Positions 1-11,447 of a stretch of 64,000 bases of DNA are shown one piece after another. This stretch comes from Otis tarda (taxonomy: Eukaryota > Chordata > Aves > Otidiformes > Otididae): positions 163,506,053-163,570,052 of the forward strand of contig CM048552.1 of the NCBI GenBank assembly GCA_026413225.1. Direction: 5' to 3'. Under the pieces are notes generated by a model, which saw only the letters and a list, made by a program, of their open reading frames with translations, searched no databases and was not told the DNA's origin. The translations under genes and the position numbers were made by a program. The first letter of the stretch is position 1; every line of letters starts with the position of its first letter.

Positions 1-2199
1 ACTGCTGTATTGCAAAAAAATGAAAACCCATAACACAACCATCACTCTCATTAAAGCAATAAATTCCACATTTGACTTTTTTTACAGGAAGTTAGGGGTA
101 TTTCAGGTGGCACTTTCAGAGGAAAAGACGTATTTTTATTGACTATGCATTTACAACATACCGGATGTTGTATAAAACATATTAAGCAATAAACATGTAA
201 TTAACTGTAAACAGTTACAAGTTTTCATGCATACACAGTTTTTTCAATTGGGTGTATGATGAACAAGATCTCAGCCAGTGAGGTATGTGGCAATTGTGAG
301 TTGATTATATTTATTAAAATGAATAAAATTATTAGTATTTCAAATGAGTTAATATTATGATTTACTATTATTATGAGTTATATTATGGAGTTAAATGGTT
401 TATGTACGGAAAAATTGTATGTCCAAATTAAATTTTAATAACCTGATTAGAAAATACAAAACACATAGTTAAGCATAATATTTTGTTTGATTCTGTCTTT
501 ATGGTTTGGGTTTTTCTGACACTTTCAACTTAAGAGACTTCTGAGTATGTATAACTTAAATATGTTTACATATCATATAGTTCATTTACTTAATATGCCC
601 CACTTACTTTTCAGTACTTTTTTCTTCTGGCTGATTGCATGAACTTCTAGATGATTCATGTAGTCTGATTTTTGGATAGTCTTTACAAGGTTAATGCTGA
701 GAAAGACTGGATTATTCTGGTCTTATCCAACTAATGCATGTATGCAAATTTGGGCTATTCTGTGAGACATTTTGAAGGCGTATTTCCTCAATAATATTTT
801 AAGAAATAAAACTTTACCTCTTTGTGAATGGATTGAACTGAAACACACAGGTTTCTCTATCTTACCCTAAACAGATTTGGATAAGATTCCAAACACCAAT
901 TTATGAGTGAGGTGAAGCTATTAAATAAATAATTTGTAACAATGTAAACAGGTATATTAAATGTCTCCTGTAAAGCTGAAAAGTCTGTGAAGAACATGGA
1001 GTCACCTGCCGTTACAGAAGCAGTAGTGCATAGGCAGGCTTCCTTGTCCAGTCTCAAGAATTCTGTTACAGATATTTGTTGTTCTTTATACTTCCTTTTT
1101 CAAATCTGTAGTGAGTTACAGCTAGTTGCAAAGATCTGTTTAGATATGAAGAATATAAAAGGATATACAAATGCAATGCAGGGCTGTCACATTATACATT
1201 TCAAACTGGAAGCAATTACTTTGATCAACAAATTCCCAAAGCTCTGTCTGATTTTGGCCTCCACTTAATGTGTCACAACACTATACAGAAAATTATATAT
1301 GACCTTTTAAAGCTAATTCGGAAATCTGTATGAGAAATCTGGATTTTACCATAACGTTTTTCTCATCTGGAATGTTTAATCTTTAATTCTGTACTTACAG
1401 CATGCTTCAAAGGTTCCTTGGGCATATGTCTAAAAAAAAAGTTTGACAAATTTTCCTGAAAAGGCACCTAACAAAACTTTAAAGTAATAACAATAATAAA
1501 AAATAATGCTTTGAATTTACATTCTGCTTTGCATTTCAGTAGCACTGCATGGACATTACCTAATTAACTTTCCTAACATAGCTTTCTGACAAACATTGGT
1601 GTTCTCTTTTTACACAGTGTGACCAAGGTTATAAAGCGTTTTTTCACAGATGCATATACAGAAAGTTTTACCGTCTAGTCTTTGGCTTTTCTTTTTAGGA
1701 AAAACCCCATACACTCCCTGCCACCCCACTTGCACTCATATTTAACAGTTTTCCTGAATAAGAATTGATTAGAAATTTAATTTAAATTACCTTTAAATAT
1801 GTAGAATTTCCCAATGAATCGGTAGGCATTTAATGAGTACACAAAAGACTGAGTTCACAATGTGTGCAAATGGACTTTTATGGATACAAGTTAAAAGCTC
1901 CCTTTCTCACAATAAAATGTGTGCTTTCTCTATCTGGGTGAAATGAAATCCATGGTAAGATGCACTTACGCTAATCTAAGTCTTTTTGGTAGATCTAGTA
2001 CAATGACATTATGTTGACGTATTTGAGACTGTAGTAAGCTGTGACTGGGGTAAGGACTCCAGGGAAAGTAGCCAGAACAGCACCTCTGAGGTACCGGGAT
2101 AAAAATATCTGTTCAAAATACACTGTTCAAAAATATCTTTTGGTCTTGGGACTAACCCAGACCTTTCTGTTTGCGCTATAGCTTGTTTGATTGTTTGGC
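1..2199. other. AT-rich non-coding sequence, nothing recognised
   Basis: The stretch is AT-rich single-copy-looking DNA with scattered short A and T runs and AT-rich tracts near 300-420 and 1470-1510. Short open frames at 857-1057 (minus) and 987-1268 (plus) overlap each other on opposite strands and show no family motif. I see no repeat, RNA gene or exon signal here. Confidence 0.55.
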
Positions 2200-2512
2200 T
2201 GACAGATGGAGAGAGACTTTTAACCAAAGCCTGTAGTAACAGAACAAGGGGCAACACTTTTAAACTCAGACAAGGCAGGTTCAGATTGGACATAAGGAAG
2301 ACATTTTCTACAGTGAGAGGGATGCTGAGACACCGAACTGGGTTGCCTAGAGAAGCTGTGGATGGTCCGTCACTGGAAGTTTTCAAGGTCAGTTTGGATG
2401 GGGCTTTGAGCAACCTGATCTAGTGAAAGATGACCCTGCCCACCGTAGGCAGGGGGTGGACTAGAAAATCTTTAAAAGTCCCTTCCAACTCAAATAATTC
2501 TACGATTCTGTG
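2200..2512 (+). mobile_element. CR1 LINE, 5'-truncated 3' end
   Basis: This is the last part of a CR1 non-LTR retrotransposon: the C-terminal end of ORF2 plus the 3' UTR. The frame read from about 2205 to the TAG at 2421-2423 carries the familiar tail motifs: [32 protein letters not shown] and ending ALSNLI. The 3' UTR follows with the stem-like GTAGGCAGGGGGTGGACTAG, CCCTTCCAACTC, and the terminal octamer repeat ATTCTACGATTCTGTG. CR1 copies are commonly cut short at the 5' end because reverse transcription starts at the 3' end, and this copy keeps only about 310 bp. Some divergence from the usual sequence (RHRTGLPRE for RHWNRLPRE) suggests it is not a recent insertion. It is non-autonomous and cannot encode reverse transcriptase. 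Confidence 0.93.
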
Positions 2513-3157
2513 AGTATACTTCTATCTAAGAAATATTTTATTTCTACAATATTATATATACATCAATGTATGTATTGGTTTACTTAATAAAATGAAACGC
2601 CTTCCTCCTTGTGTGAGCTACTACACGAAATATAACAGAGCTAGTGTATGACTACAGAAATATTTATAGAAATAGGGCTATGTAAGTAAGCTTTTTGCCT
2701 TAGGTGGTCCCTGTAGCACACAGTACTAGTATCCAATTTGAATGGATGTGATGTGAATATACATGTACACTGTCTATCTGTGTTAGCTCCAGGCATTGAC
2801 AATAAAACCCATCAAGATTTAGTAGAATCTGTTTTCTGTTACTAGGATATGCATTACAAGACATTAATTTGGTTAGTCAGTTCTTAATTAGAACTACATT
2901 TTCTTTTTCTGAAACTTACAAAATTAAGATATGATTGTTGAAAGCCATTTTGTTATTCTTTTATCCAATGAAACCTGAAAGTTACATAAATATTTTCTGA
3001 CCTACTGCACATATTTGTTTGTGCAGTGTGTATTTTTCAGTATCAATAAGATTTTTTTTATAAAACAGAATTGCTGCTACCATTCATAGGTCATTTTCAA
3101 AACATTATTTATAACTATCTATAACAATGTCAAATGTTTCCAGTGTACTCATCTCCT

Positions 3158-3175
3158 AAAAAAAAAAAAAAAAAA
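3158..3175 (+). repeat. poly(A) tract, 18 A
   Basis: An uninterrupted run of 18 A residues. No retrocopy body, polyadenylation signal or CR1 or SINE sequence is visible directly upstream, so it is best called a simple homopolymer. Confidence 0.9.
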
Positions 3176-3357
3176 GAATTTCTTGGTAAGGAAGAGGGGA
3201 GCTCCTCAGAATCTCTGAACAAAACACAAACATTCGCTCCTTAGAATTTCTAAATGAGTAAACAAACAAAATCCAAACCAGTGTCATATCCTGTGGAATT
3301 TCTGCACTCCTCACCGTAACAGGAAAGAAAGAATAGGAGGATACGAAAACTAGAAAT

Positions 3358-3379
3358 AAAAAAAAAAAGAAAAAAAAAT
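3358..3379 (+). repeat. A-rich low-complexity tract
   Basis: A-rich stretch interrupted by single T and G residues; no associated element is visible. Confidence 0.8.
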
Positions 3380-4981
3380 CTGGGATTTTTCTAACTGCTT
3401 AAGAATGAGAAAAGGTAACACCAACTTAGCTCTCCATAAGTTGCTGTTAGACACTGTTTGACTCAAGTTTATTTTTCACTTACCTGTACCTACTTCATGA
3501 TCTCTTCACAAAGATTCAGTGTTATAGGTTATTGGTTTTCAGCTGAAATTTCAGAATACCCAGAAAGCTTAAGGTCAGGTGATTTGGTCTGATGCATATA
3601 TGTTTAGTCTGATGCATAAACACAGATTTTAGAAGTTAATTTTTCAAATTTATAATGTGGAATTTTACCTTTTGAAAATTTTACAAAATTAAAATGTTAA
3701 TATTTGGCCATATCTTAATAAACTGCAACATAAAACACTTATTTCTGACAAATAAAATCATTAGATTGAGAAACGATGTCAACCTAATGTATGCAATGCT
3801 TTATTAAGAGATTCTGAACATTAGTGGTGTTTCATTTTGCTGAAATTTTGTGATGTGAAAAAATATTTTTTTTTATCTCCCATCCAATTTATTCAGAAAA
3901 GAAAAGAAGTACTGATATTTATTTCAGTTTTGATTCACATGGTTTTGTTTCCCTAAAAAGGAAAGAAAGAAACCAACACAAATATTGTTTTATGTGTATT
4001 AGTATGTTACACCTTTTAAAAAGAGTTTTGATTTATAAGTTCGTTGAGAGAGTGGCTTTTTTTTTTTCCCTAAAATTAATTCTTAAAGAAACAAATAAAA
4101 GTTGAATATTTAGCAGTAGTAAAAACATTCACCCACATTTGTTTCCAATAAGAATACAGATAATAATTTCTAAAAGCATATGTTTTCTCCATCACCCTAG
4201 TATCATGCTGTTCAGCAAGTGCAATTCTGATTGTATTCTAGTAACCCAGCTTGCATGTGAAAGCAGCGCAACTCTAATTCATATTAAGAAGGAAATACTG
4301 TGTCAATCTGATCTGGCCTGTTTTACAGCTCACATCATTTTATGGGTGAATCTTGCCTCAAGTTCTTAACTTTTGTTTAGACTTTAAATATGTCCTAGAA
4401 AAACCTCCAACAATGATTTAAAGATTTCACATGATTCTTATTCCAATGGTTAATTTCATTAAATTTAAAAATAAATATAGGGACATAGAATGTCAGTCTA
4501 GCACACCTTATTATGTTGTTTATCTCATAGCTACTGCAAGCAATTGCTTCATATCATCAGTGTAATGGCTGTGAGGATGCTCTCCATCCACAGTCAAAAT
4601 ACCATAAACCAAGTTAATAGTTACATATTGGTTCTCACGTACTTTTCGTGAAATCTGCGTATCTCATGCTTTAAAATATGTGAAAGTAATGTTTTTCTCC
4701 TTTGATAAAGATTTACCCTGCTTTTTTAAGTTTACCCTTGTGTCTTATTCTTAATTTTTCTGTGTATCTTGACTAATTAAACAGAAAATGGAGATCGCAA
4801 GGATACAGAGGCCAGTAAACTGAGTTTCCTACCCTTGCAGAAAACTAGAATGCCTGCCTTCCCTAAAGTAATTGAAAGGCTATTGGCGAACTTCACTTTT
4901 CTGAGGATTAGAAAATTAATTCCAAATGTGATTTTACTTCATAACCAGCTTTCAATTGTTTATTCTTTAGCCAGACTTGAT

Positions 4982-5008
4982 TTTGTTTGTTTGTTTGTTT
5001 GTTTGTTT
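4982..5008 (+). repeat. (TTTG)n microsatellite
   Basis: About six perfect tandem copies of TTTG within a longer T/G run. Simple repeat; no element attached. Confidence 0.92.
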
Positions 5009-5094
5009 AAGAAGTTCTTCTTTCGCTATTTTTTATTGCCCTCATTTATTTACAGACAGAAATCATATCCTTCTCAGCTTTTCTTTCTTTTTTC

Positions 5095-6165
5095 CCTTAG
5101 GCTAAGCCTGCCACTTGCTGGCATCTGGACATATAAGACCTCAAGGCCACAGACTGACTCCAGTACAGATTTACACACACAGAGACACCCACAGTGCTGG
5201 CCAGGACTCCACAGGCCACTCTGATAGCCAGCTCCTCCCCATGGTCTTGCTCTTCAAAACACACATCCCTATATCCTAAGCCACTTCACCTATCTGCCAG
5301 CCAGTCCACCTTGATCTTAGCTAGTGATAACACACATACACACACGCACACTTGTACACCCGCATGCACACCAGTCGCTGGCAGCATGGATACATGGGGC
5401 CCTATGATCCTGGTCCCATCCTATTGGCTAACATTTAGTTTAACTCACTCCAGTGTCTCCAGTCACCGGCAGATGGGCCATGGCCCTAGTCTGGCAGCTG
5501 GCACTTAGACACTCACCCCATCCAGGTGCTGCACCATGGATACTCTGTGACCCAAAGTGCCACATGAGCTCCTGCACTCAGACCCCCACACATGTGCATA
5601 CAGAATGGAGATTCCTCCACACAGGAAATTAATTAGAAACATGCAGAAAGACTGCTGAACAGGAACACAGCAGACAAGTGTACGGGCTTTTTTTTTGTGT
5701 GTGACTAGCTGCTTTTATCACCTTATTCCTCCATTTTCCCATGCTTTTCCCTCCCTAAATCAACTAAATTATTCTTTTTCTCCACCTTTGTTTCCTTCCC
5801 TAAGAATCCCACAGTAAGTGCTGGGCAATCCTGAAATGGTCCTCCTTTGCATCCCATGTCTTCAAGCAGCAATGCCCCTCAATCCTACAGATGCTTTAGT
5901 GTTGATTATCTTGATGGGTTTCATATCTGGACAGAGGCTGAGATTCTCCTGAGAGAGCCCTGGGAAGGGCTTGTGCAGGATGTCCCTTCCTCTGAGTCTT
6001 TATTTTGGGTTCCCTCCACCATTGCACTCCTGTGCTCCTCTGGGCTTGTAAGGCTGATGATTCTCCTGTGACAGGCCTGGAAATAGCCAGGGCAGGATAT
6101 TGTTTGGGATTCCCCATGTGCTATTATCTCTTTGGGTTCACTTTTTGGTGTGCAGACAAGCTTTT
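5095..6165. other. GC-richer unassigned block, possibly a degraded retroelement
   Basis: This 1.07 kb block is clearly richer in G and C than its flanks and has sharp edges. It is rich in CA and CC dinucleotides and includes a short (CA)n-like run near 5330-5352. A TATA-like ACATATAAGACC lies near 5149, and an inverted CCAAT (ATTGG) near 5422. Overlapping open frames occur (4835-5224, 5194-5508 and 5847-6071 on plus, 5896-6117 on minus), but none shows a protease, polymerase or envelope motif. Its right edge meets a perfect 8-bp tandem repeat. The composition and edges suggest an old inserted element such as a degraded endogenous retrovirus fragment, but I could not match it to a family. A single-copy conserved region is the alternative. 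Confidence 0.35.
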
Positions 6166-6189
6166 ATCACATAATCACATAATCACATA
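6166..6189 (+). repeat. perfect (ATCACATA)3 tandem repeat
   Basis: Three exact tandem copies of the octamer ATCACATA, followed by a partial copy (ATAA). The period equals that of CR1 tails, but the sequence does not match the CR1 octamer ATTCTATG on either strand. Confidence 0.9.
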
Positions 6190-8140
6190 ATAAGCATAAA
6201 CATACACAAATGAGTTCTCATTATAGCCAATGGAAATGTAGGCATTGTGGTCAGTGAAGTCAGCAGAACTATTCAGCTTACCAAATCAAAGTATCAACTA
6301 ACTAGACTTCCCTAATTGTATTTACTCCATGAGCAAGGGCTTGGCTTACTTTCTAAAATTTTAATTTAGATGCATTGGAGAGGCCATAGGATATCAGTCA
6401 TTTACAAGGAACTGGCAGATGTGATGCAGGACTTCTGGGACACTTGTGGTCTTCAAAAGCAGTAACTTGTCAGTGAAGCGGGATACTCTTTAGCTTTTCA
6501 AGTTAAAAATTTTGACTGGTTTGAGCAATGAAAGTAGTGTTATTAGTTTAATTTCTATTACATTAAGATTAACTTTAATAGACAACATAAAAAAAAAACC
6601 TGTGATTTTTCATTTTTTTTTTAGTTTTATTAGTGGCTGCTAAAAATAGGTTTCTTTGAAGAATTACATGGATAGACAAGTGTAGTTAGTCACTAATGCA
6701 TTAAACTAGGGCAATGAAGCACAAGGATTACTTTCTTCAAATAAGCTTCCAAATGTGATTTAGGTTTTGTTAGCTAGTAAATAGGTTCTAACAGAATTGA
6801 TACAGCTGAACCAATATCTAACATCAGTTCATTGGAGTGTGGCTGTCCTCTAGGGTTGCAAATGTCAAGACAGCAAAGCATTTTATGAATAGGATGAAGC
6901 AAACGGCATTCATTTATATTCTGGACAGTTACATCAGGTACAATAATTTTTTTCTACTGAGTCCTTAATAGATGTATTCCCTTGCATCTGCACATCATGG
7001 TACATTTTCCAAAGTAAGAAGTCTGGGACTTATTTCAGTTTGCACACACTGATCTTGTAATTGTTAATTAGCAGCACAGTTTCTGATTAGTTGAATTCCT
7101 TCTTTTCTTAACTTACCTCCTATTTCCTAGTGGCTGTACTGCTACATATTTTGCAGACCACACGATTTTAAGAGAGTGTTGAACAAAAAAAAAAAAAGCT
7201 AAAAGGTAAACAATTATTTTAATGAAAATAATAGCAAAATTATCTAAATTTTTGTTCACACAATTTGGTCTTTTTGATCAATAGAAGTTTACCATTTCAC
7301 ATTCCTAAAATGTTTATCAATCTTTCTTAAAGAGAAAGCAAAAGAGCTTTTGAATATGACTAAGGAAAAAACATTAAGTTTGAAGTTCTAAAAGCAAATA
7401 TGTTGCCACTAAGAACACAATTTTTTTAGCTAGGAGCCAATTTAGTTAGATTGCCCATGTTAGATCTTATTTAAGCAATAAGTAAAACAAGAAATTCAGG
7501 TACTGGATCCTGGTGATAATAAAGCTAATGTTCAAATCCTAGTATAGTGAATTAGAGGTCTTTACATTGGTTGACATAAAAATGAGCTGAAAATAAAGTC
7601 TTTTAGCAAAAACATGTTGAACTGTGAATAATAGGAGTACTTGCAAAGAGGGAGGTATCCCTTTTTTTTTTCCTTTGTTTTTTTTCTGTCAAGTCATACA
7701 GGCATTTTAATTCCTATTATAGGCATTTATTTATAAACAAACAGGTTAGAGAGCTTAATATTTTCAGTTTAAACCAATTAATGCATTAAACCAATTTCAT
7801 TACAAGTAATTCTGGAAAAAAAATCACAACCGATCTGCTCCCCAAACTTTAACCTTATTTGAGTTTTCCCTCAGTGCAGAGCAAGGATGGGAGAAAGGAA
7901 TGGGAGAAAAGGAGGGAGGGAGAAAAGAATAAGGCTAAGAAAGGTTTAATAATACCTATTTTTCAGAACACTGACTTCTGATACACATAGTTGCAAAAAA
8001 AAAAAAAAAGAAATGTTTTTCCCAATGTTATCAAAATAGAAAACACTATTTACATTGGTGAAGGAGTGGTTCTCCTTTCGCCCTTATAGCTCCATTGTCC
8101 CATTTCTGTGATCTCTACCTCTTGCGATATTGTCCTTTTT

Positions 8141-8180
8141 CCATAATCTCATTTCACATAATCTCATTTTCCATAATCTT
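8141..8180 (+). repeat. 15-bp tandem repeat, about 2.6 copies
   Basis: The octamer CATAATCT recurs exactly at 8142, 8157 and 8172, giving a 15-bp period with unit CATAATCTCATTTYM. This is a small local minisatellite-like duplication. Confidence 0.85.
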
Positions 8181-8614
8181 ATACTATAAAGCTTAGTGAC
8201 CTTCACTATACTTTTAAATGGAAGTTGGAGTCATCCTATGCAAGGAATCTAATCCCACTTTATTTCTCCCACTCATCACAAGGACACATACATCTTTTCA
8301 AAACCTTGATTCCTATTTTCACTCTTTTACTGATACATCATGTCTCATAATTATCCTGTGTTCTTTGTAACTTATCAGAATTCCAGCTTCACACCTTGAA
8401 ATTCACCAGAATGTTGTCTTAGGGTACATGTTGTGCAAGCCTTAGATAATATATTTGTTCTGCTTTTAAAGAAAACTTTGATGTCAGTTTTAATCTCTAT
8501 AGCATGCAGCTGTGATTTCATTTATAACTCATTTTGCAGAAGTCTTATAGACTCTCACTGCTGTAAGTCTTCCTGGCCTTTACTCTTTTCACACAGTGAA
8601 ACAAAATTATTTTT

Positions 8615-8638
8615 AATATATATATATATATATATATC
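8615..8638 (+). repeat. (TA)n microsatellite
   Basis: About eleven uninterrupted AT/TA dinucleotides. Confidence 0.93.
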
Positions 8639-9093
8639 ACTCATATCTCAGATTTACTCGCAGGTAAAATGATTTATTTTATCAAAATGTGTTACCTGTG
8701 TCACCATACAAGATTCCCTAGATTGTGTGCAAAAGGTAAGTGCTCTTGTGTCAGGAATAATGAATCTAGAAGATTGCCCCATAGTGTCCAAGCAATGAAT
8801 ACATTGTAGTTTAAACATATGCAAGTTCAGAGAAATAAAAAATGAAAAAAATCCCTCCAAAATAGAGTCTACCAGTTTTATATTCCACCAAGTTCAATTC
8901 CATTTAATATATCAATTTAGCTCTCTGAATGTCCAGTGAGTTGAATTTGTCATTACTATCACTGGATGCTCACTGAATTTAAGTCTCTGGAAAAAAAAAA
9001 AATACTTAGGGAATGGACAGAAATTATTTTCTTCAACTGCATATAAACTTGTTAGAAATATATGTACCTAAGTATGCAACATGAGCACTCTCT

Positions 9094-9241
9094 TGTGTTA
9101 ACATAGCAAGGTTTTGGTAGTGGAGCAGGGGCTGCAGGAGTAGATTCTGTCAGAAAACACTAAGAACTGCCCCCATACAGGAAAGAGCCAGCTCCAAGAT
9201 GGATCCCCCACTGGCCAAAGCTGAGACACTTAGTGATACTG
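9094..9241 (+). mobile_element. Large avian LTR, 5' part (split by nested LTR)
   Basis: This is the left portion of a long terminal repeat about 1.05 kb long that continues at 9875 after an inserted ERVL-type LTR. It starts near TGTGTTAACATAGC and contains GCAAGGTTTTGGTAGTGG, CAGCTCCAAGATGGATC and CACTGGCCAAAGCTGAG. These are hallmarks of a bird LTR family that also occurs here on the minus strand at 15644-16830 and 23487-27455. LTRs of endogenous retroviruses carry promoter and polyadenylation signals. No gag, pol or env lies beside this copy, so it looks like a solo LTR. I did not find a matching target duplication at its outer ends. Family identity is from memory. Confidence 0.8.
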
Positions 9242-9874
9242 CATCCTCATTTCAGCTGAGATGGAGACAATTTTCTTCCCAGTAGCTGCTGTGTTTTGGA
9301 TTTAGTATAGGATTTTGTATGTGAAGAATGTTGATAATACACTGACGTTATTAGCTGTTGCTAAAAAGACCAAGGACTTTTTTCAGCTTCCCAGGTTTCG
9401 CTAATGTGCAGATGCAAGAAAGTGGGAGAGATATAGCCAGAATAGTTGACCCATACTATCCAAAGAGAGTATTCCATGCCATAAATGTCATGCTCTGTAT
9501 ACAAGTGGGGGTTGGTAGCTGGACTCCCTCAGGTTTTTTTTCCTCACTGCTCTGAATCTGTCCTGGGTCACTTTTTGGTTTTGTTCCGTTATTGCCGCTT
9601 GGGATGGGCTGTATTGGTCATTGGGTCACTAGGTGGTGAGAAATTGTGCATTATTCACTTTGTACATTTTATTATCCCTACTTATCATTCTTATTATCAT
9701 CATAATTATTGTTATCTTTATTAATATATACATTATTATATCTTCCTTTGCTGTCTCTACCTTACCCCACGAGTTTTCTTTTCTTCTCAATTCTCCTCCC
9801 CATCCCCTGGGGAGGCGGAGTGCAAGCAAGCGGCTGCATGTTACTAGATTGCCAACTGGAGTTAAACCACGACA
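9242..9874 (+). mobile_element. ERVL-type solo LTR nested in the large LTR
   Basis: A 633-bp LTR whose diagnostic stretches are TTTCAGCTGAGATGGAGACA, GTGTTTTGGATTTAGTAT, GAAGAATGTTGATAA, AATGTGCAGATGCAAGAAA and the ending GTTAAACCACGACA. An AT-rich (TTATTA)n segment lies near 9670-9735, usual for this family. The usual starting TGTCCTGG is mutated to CATCCTCA. It interrupts the large LTR, whose sequence resumes directly afterwards. Flanking pentamers TACTG (9237-9241) and CACTG (9875-9879) differ by one base and fit a 5-bp target-site duplication. No internal retroviral genes are present, so it is a solo LTR left by recombination. The TATA position reads TATACAAG and is probably weakened. Confidence 0.88.
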
Positions 9875-10257
9875 CACTGGAAGCTCCTTTATGACAACAT
9901 ATTTAAGAAAGGGTAAAAAAAAAACTATGTAGCAACTGTGGAAAAAGAGTGAGAACAATTGGAGAGAAACAGCCCTGCAGACACCTTGACGAGAGAAAAG
10001 GAGGGGCAGGAGGTGCTCCAGAGCAGGGATTCCCCCGCAGCCTGTGGTGAAGACCATGCTGAAGCATGTTGTCTCTCTACAGCCCATGGAGGACCACAGC
10101 GGAGCAGATATACACCCTGCAGCCTATGGAGGACTTCATGCCAGAGCAGGTGGATATTTCCTGAGGGAAGTTGCAGCCCATCGAGAGAAGCCCATGCAGG
10201 AGCAGGTTTTCTGGCAGGACCTGTGGCCTGTGGGGGATCCACGCTGGAGCAAGCTCC

Positions 10258-10392
10258 TGAAGAACTGCACCCCATGGAAAGAACACATGCTGAAGCAGTT
10301 CTTGAAGAACTGCAGCCCATGGAAAGGACTCATGTTAGAGAAGTTCATGAAGGACTATCTCCCACGGAAGGGACCCCATGCTGGATCAAGAG
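10258..10392 (+). repeat. 45-bp tandem periodicity inside the large LTR
   Basis: The sequence TGAAGAACTGCACCCCATGG at 10258 recurs with one mismatch at 10303 (TGAAGAACTGCAGCCCATGG) and more diverged at 10348 (TGAAGGACTATCTCCCACGG). Because 45 is a multiple of three, one frame reads as a 15-residue repeat with cores KNCTPWK, KNCSPWK and KDYLPRK. The minus-strand copy at 23865-24050 shows the same periodicity with steps of 45-47 bp. Confidence 0.85.
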
Positions 10393-10606
10393 AATAGTGT
10401 TGAGGAGGATGGAGTGGAGGAGGATGGAGTAGCCAAGACAAAGTGTTATGAAGTGAACATTACTGCACCCCCATCTACCTGGCACTCAGAGGGAGGAAGT
10501 AGAAGAGTCAGGAGAGAAGCTGAGTCTGAGAAGAAGGAGAGGGTGGAGGGAAGCTGATTTTAGTTTTGTTTGTATTTCTCACTGTCCTATTTTGTTATTA
10601 ATTGGC

Positions 10607-10612
10607 AATAAA
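10607..10612 (+). promoter_or_regulatory. Polyadenylation signal AATAAA in the large LTR
   Basis: AATAAA within GGCAATAAATTAC, about 180 bp before the LTR end. This is the expected place for the signal that ends retroviral transcripts in this LTR family. Confidence 0.6.
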
Positions 10613-10793
10613 TTACATTAATTTCCACTATTCAAGTCTGTTTTGCCTGTGACTGTAATAGTTAAGTGATCTCACTGTCCTTACCTTAGCCTATGAGCTT
10701 TTTTATCTTATTTTTTTTTCCCCTTGTCATGTTGATGGAGTGATAGAGCAGCTTGGTGGGCACTGTGCAGCTGGTGAAAGTAAACCCACCACT

Positions 10794-11447
10794 AACACTA
10801 AGCTAAAACATAATACTCATGTATATAATACATTGGTATTATATACACAATTATATCCTAGTATATACGTAATACCTGTCTGGGAAGAGGTGATGCACAG
10901 TTAGAACTTCTCTGCTATTTCACTAAGCAAAAATTTTCTGCAGTGACAGTATAAAAAAATGCTCGTAGCTTCTTTTTTAGTAATAGAGGATGCACAGTAG
11001 ACAGGCAACTTGATGTAGATTCCTAAATCTCATAAAATTGGTGTAAAGAAACTTTTACTAAGCAACTGAGTGGTTTATGAAAATTTTCAGCAAAATGTAA
11101 CAAAATTGCTACAACAAAAGATCAAGGAAGTAGGTCATAGGTTCCAACTCTTGATTTTCCATGTTTTGTGAACTTAATTAACTTATACATTTGTTCTATC
11201 TATCTATTAGCACTGACTGGAAATTTCCCTTTGGTTTATTTTTCATTAGAAAATCTAACTTCTACAAATATTATATTTTCTCAGGAAAATGGATTATGTT
11301 GAATTCAGAATAATAATATATAATTTAATTACTGTGGGCTATATTCACTTTGAACCAAATAAAAATATTTCGTATTTTTGAAGTGATTGTATCTTTCTAT
11401 TTATATGCTGTTTCATTATCAATTATAACCTGGTGTTAAACCCATGG
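10794..11447. other. AT-rich non-coding sequence
   Basis: No gene or repeat recognised. Some imperfect TATATA-rich sequence near 10815-10870. Confidence 0.5.

Larger units (their letters stand above)
2513..4981. other. AT-rich non-coding sequence
   Basis: No gene or interspersed repeat was recognised. The region holds A-rich tracts (listed separately) and AT-rich sequence. A short open frame at 4139-4369 has no recognisable domain and is probably chance. Confidence 0.5.
6190..9093. other. AT-rich non-coding sequence
   Basis: No gene or interspersed repeat was recognised. A purine-rich patch (GGGAGAAA-like) lies near 7890-7930, and poly(A) and poly(T) runs near 7185, 7660 and 7995. Short open frames at 8433-8672 and 8654-8860 have no recognisable domain. 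Confidence 0.5.
9875..10793 (+). mobile_element. Large avian LTR, 3' part
   Basis: Continuation of the LTR that begins at 9094. It resumes with CACTGGAAGCTCC, then ACATATTTAAGAAAGGG, GAGAAACAGCCCTGCAGACA and a G/C-rich repeated section built on CTGGAGCA and AGCCCATGGA motifs (the reverse of CTCCAGCGTGGG). It then reads CAATAAATTACATTAAT and TCTGTTTTGCCTGTGAC, and ends near TAAACCCACCACT at 10793. A polyadenylation signal AATAAA lies at 10607-10612. Open frames within it (9959-10432, 10044-10397 and the minus frames 9925-10320, 10077-10286) follow from GC-rich 45-bp periodicity rather than from a retroviral gene. With the 633-bp insertion and duplicated pentamer removed, the whole LTR is about 1.06 kb. 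Confidence 0.85.

Noticed and set aside
3158-3175. poly(A) as the tail of a processed pseudogene
   Set aside because: No coding remnant, polyadenylation signal or target duplication upstream. The same holds for the run at 42597-42615.
6166-6189. CR1 octamer tail
   Set aside because: ATCACATA and its complement TATGTGAT do not match ATTCTATG, and no CR1 3' UTR wording adjoins.
10258-10392. CRISPR-like array from regular repeats
   Set aside because: The units are contiguous and diverged with no spacers, in an animal LTR.
9959-10432. Overlapping open frames of up to 157 codons in several frames
   Set aside because: They lie in the large LTR and come from its GC-rich 45-bp repeat. They have no retroviral gene motif, and similar frames occur in the minus-strand copy at 16 kb.
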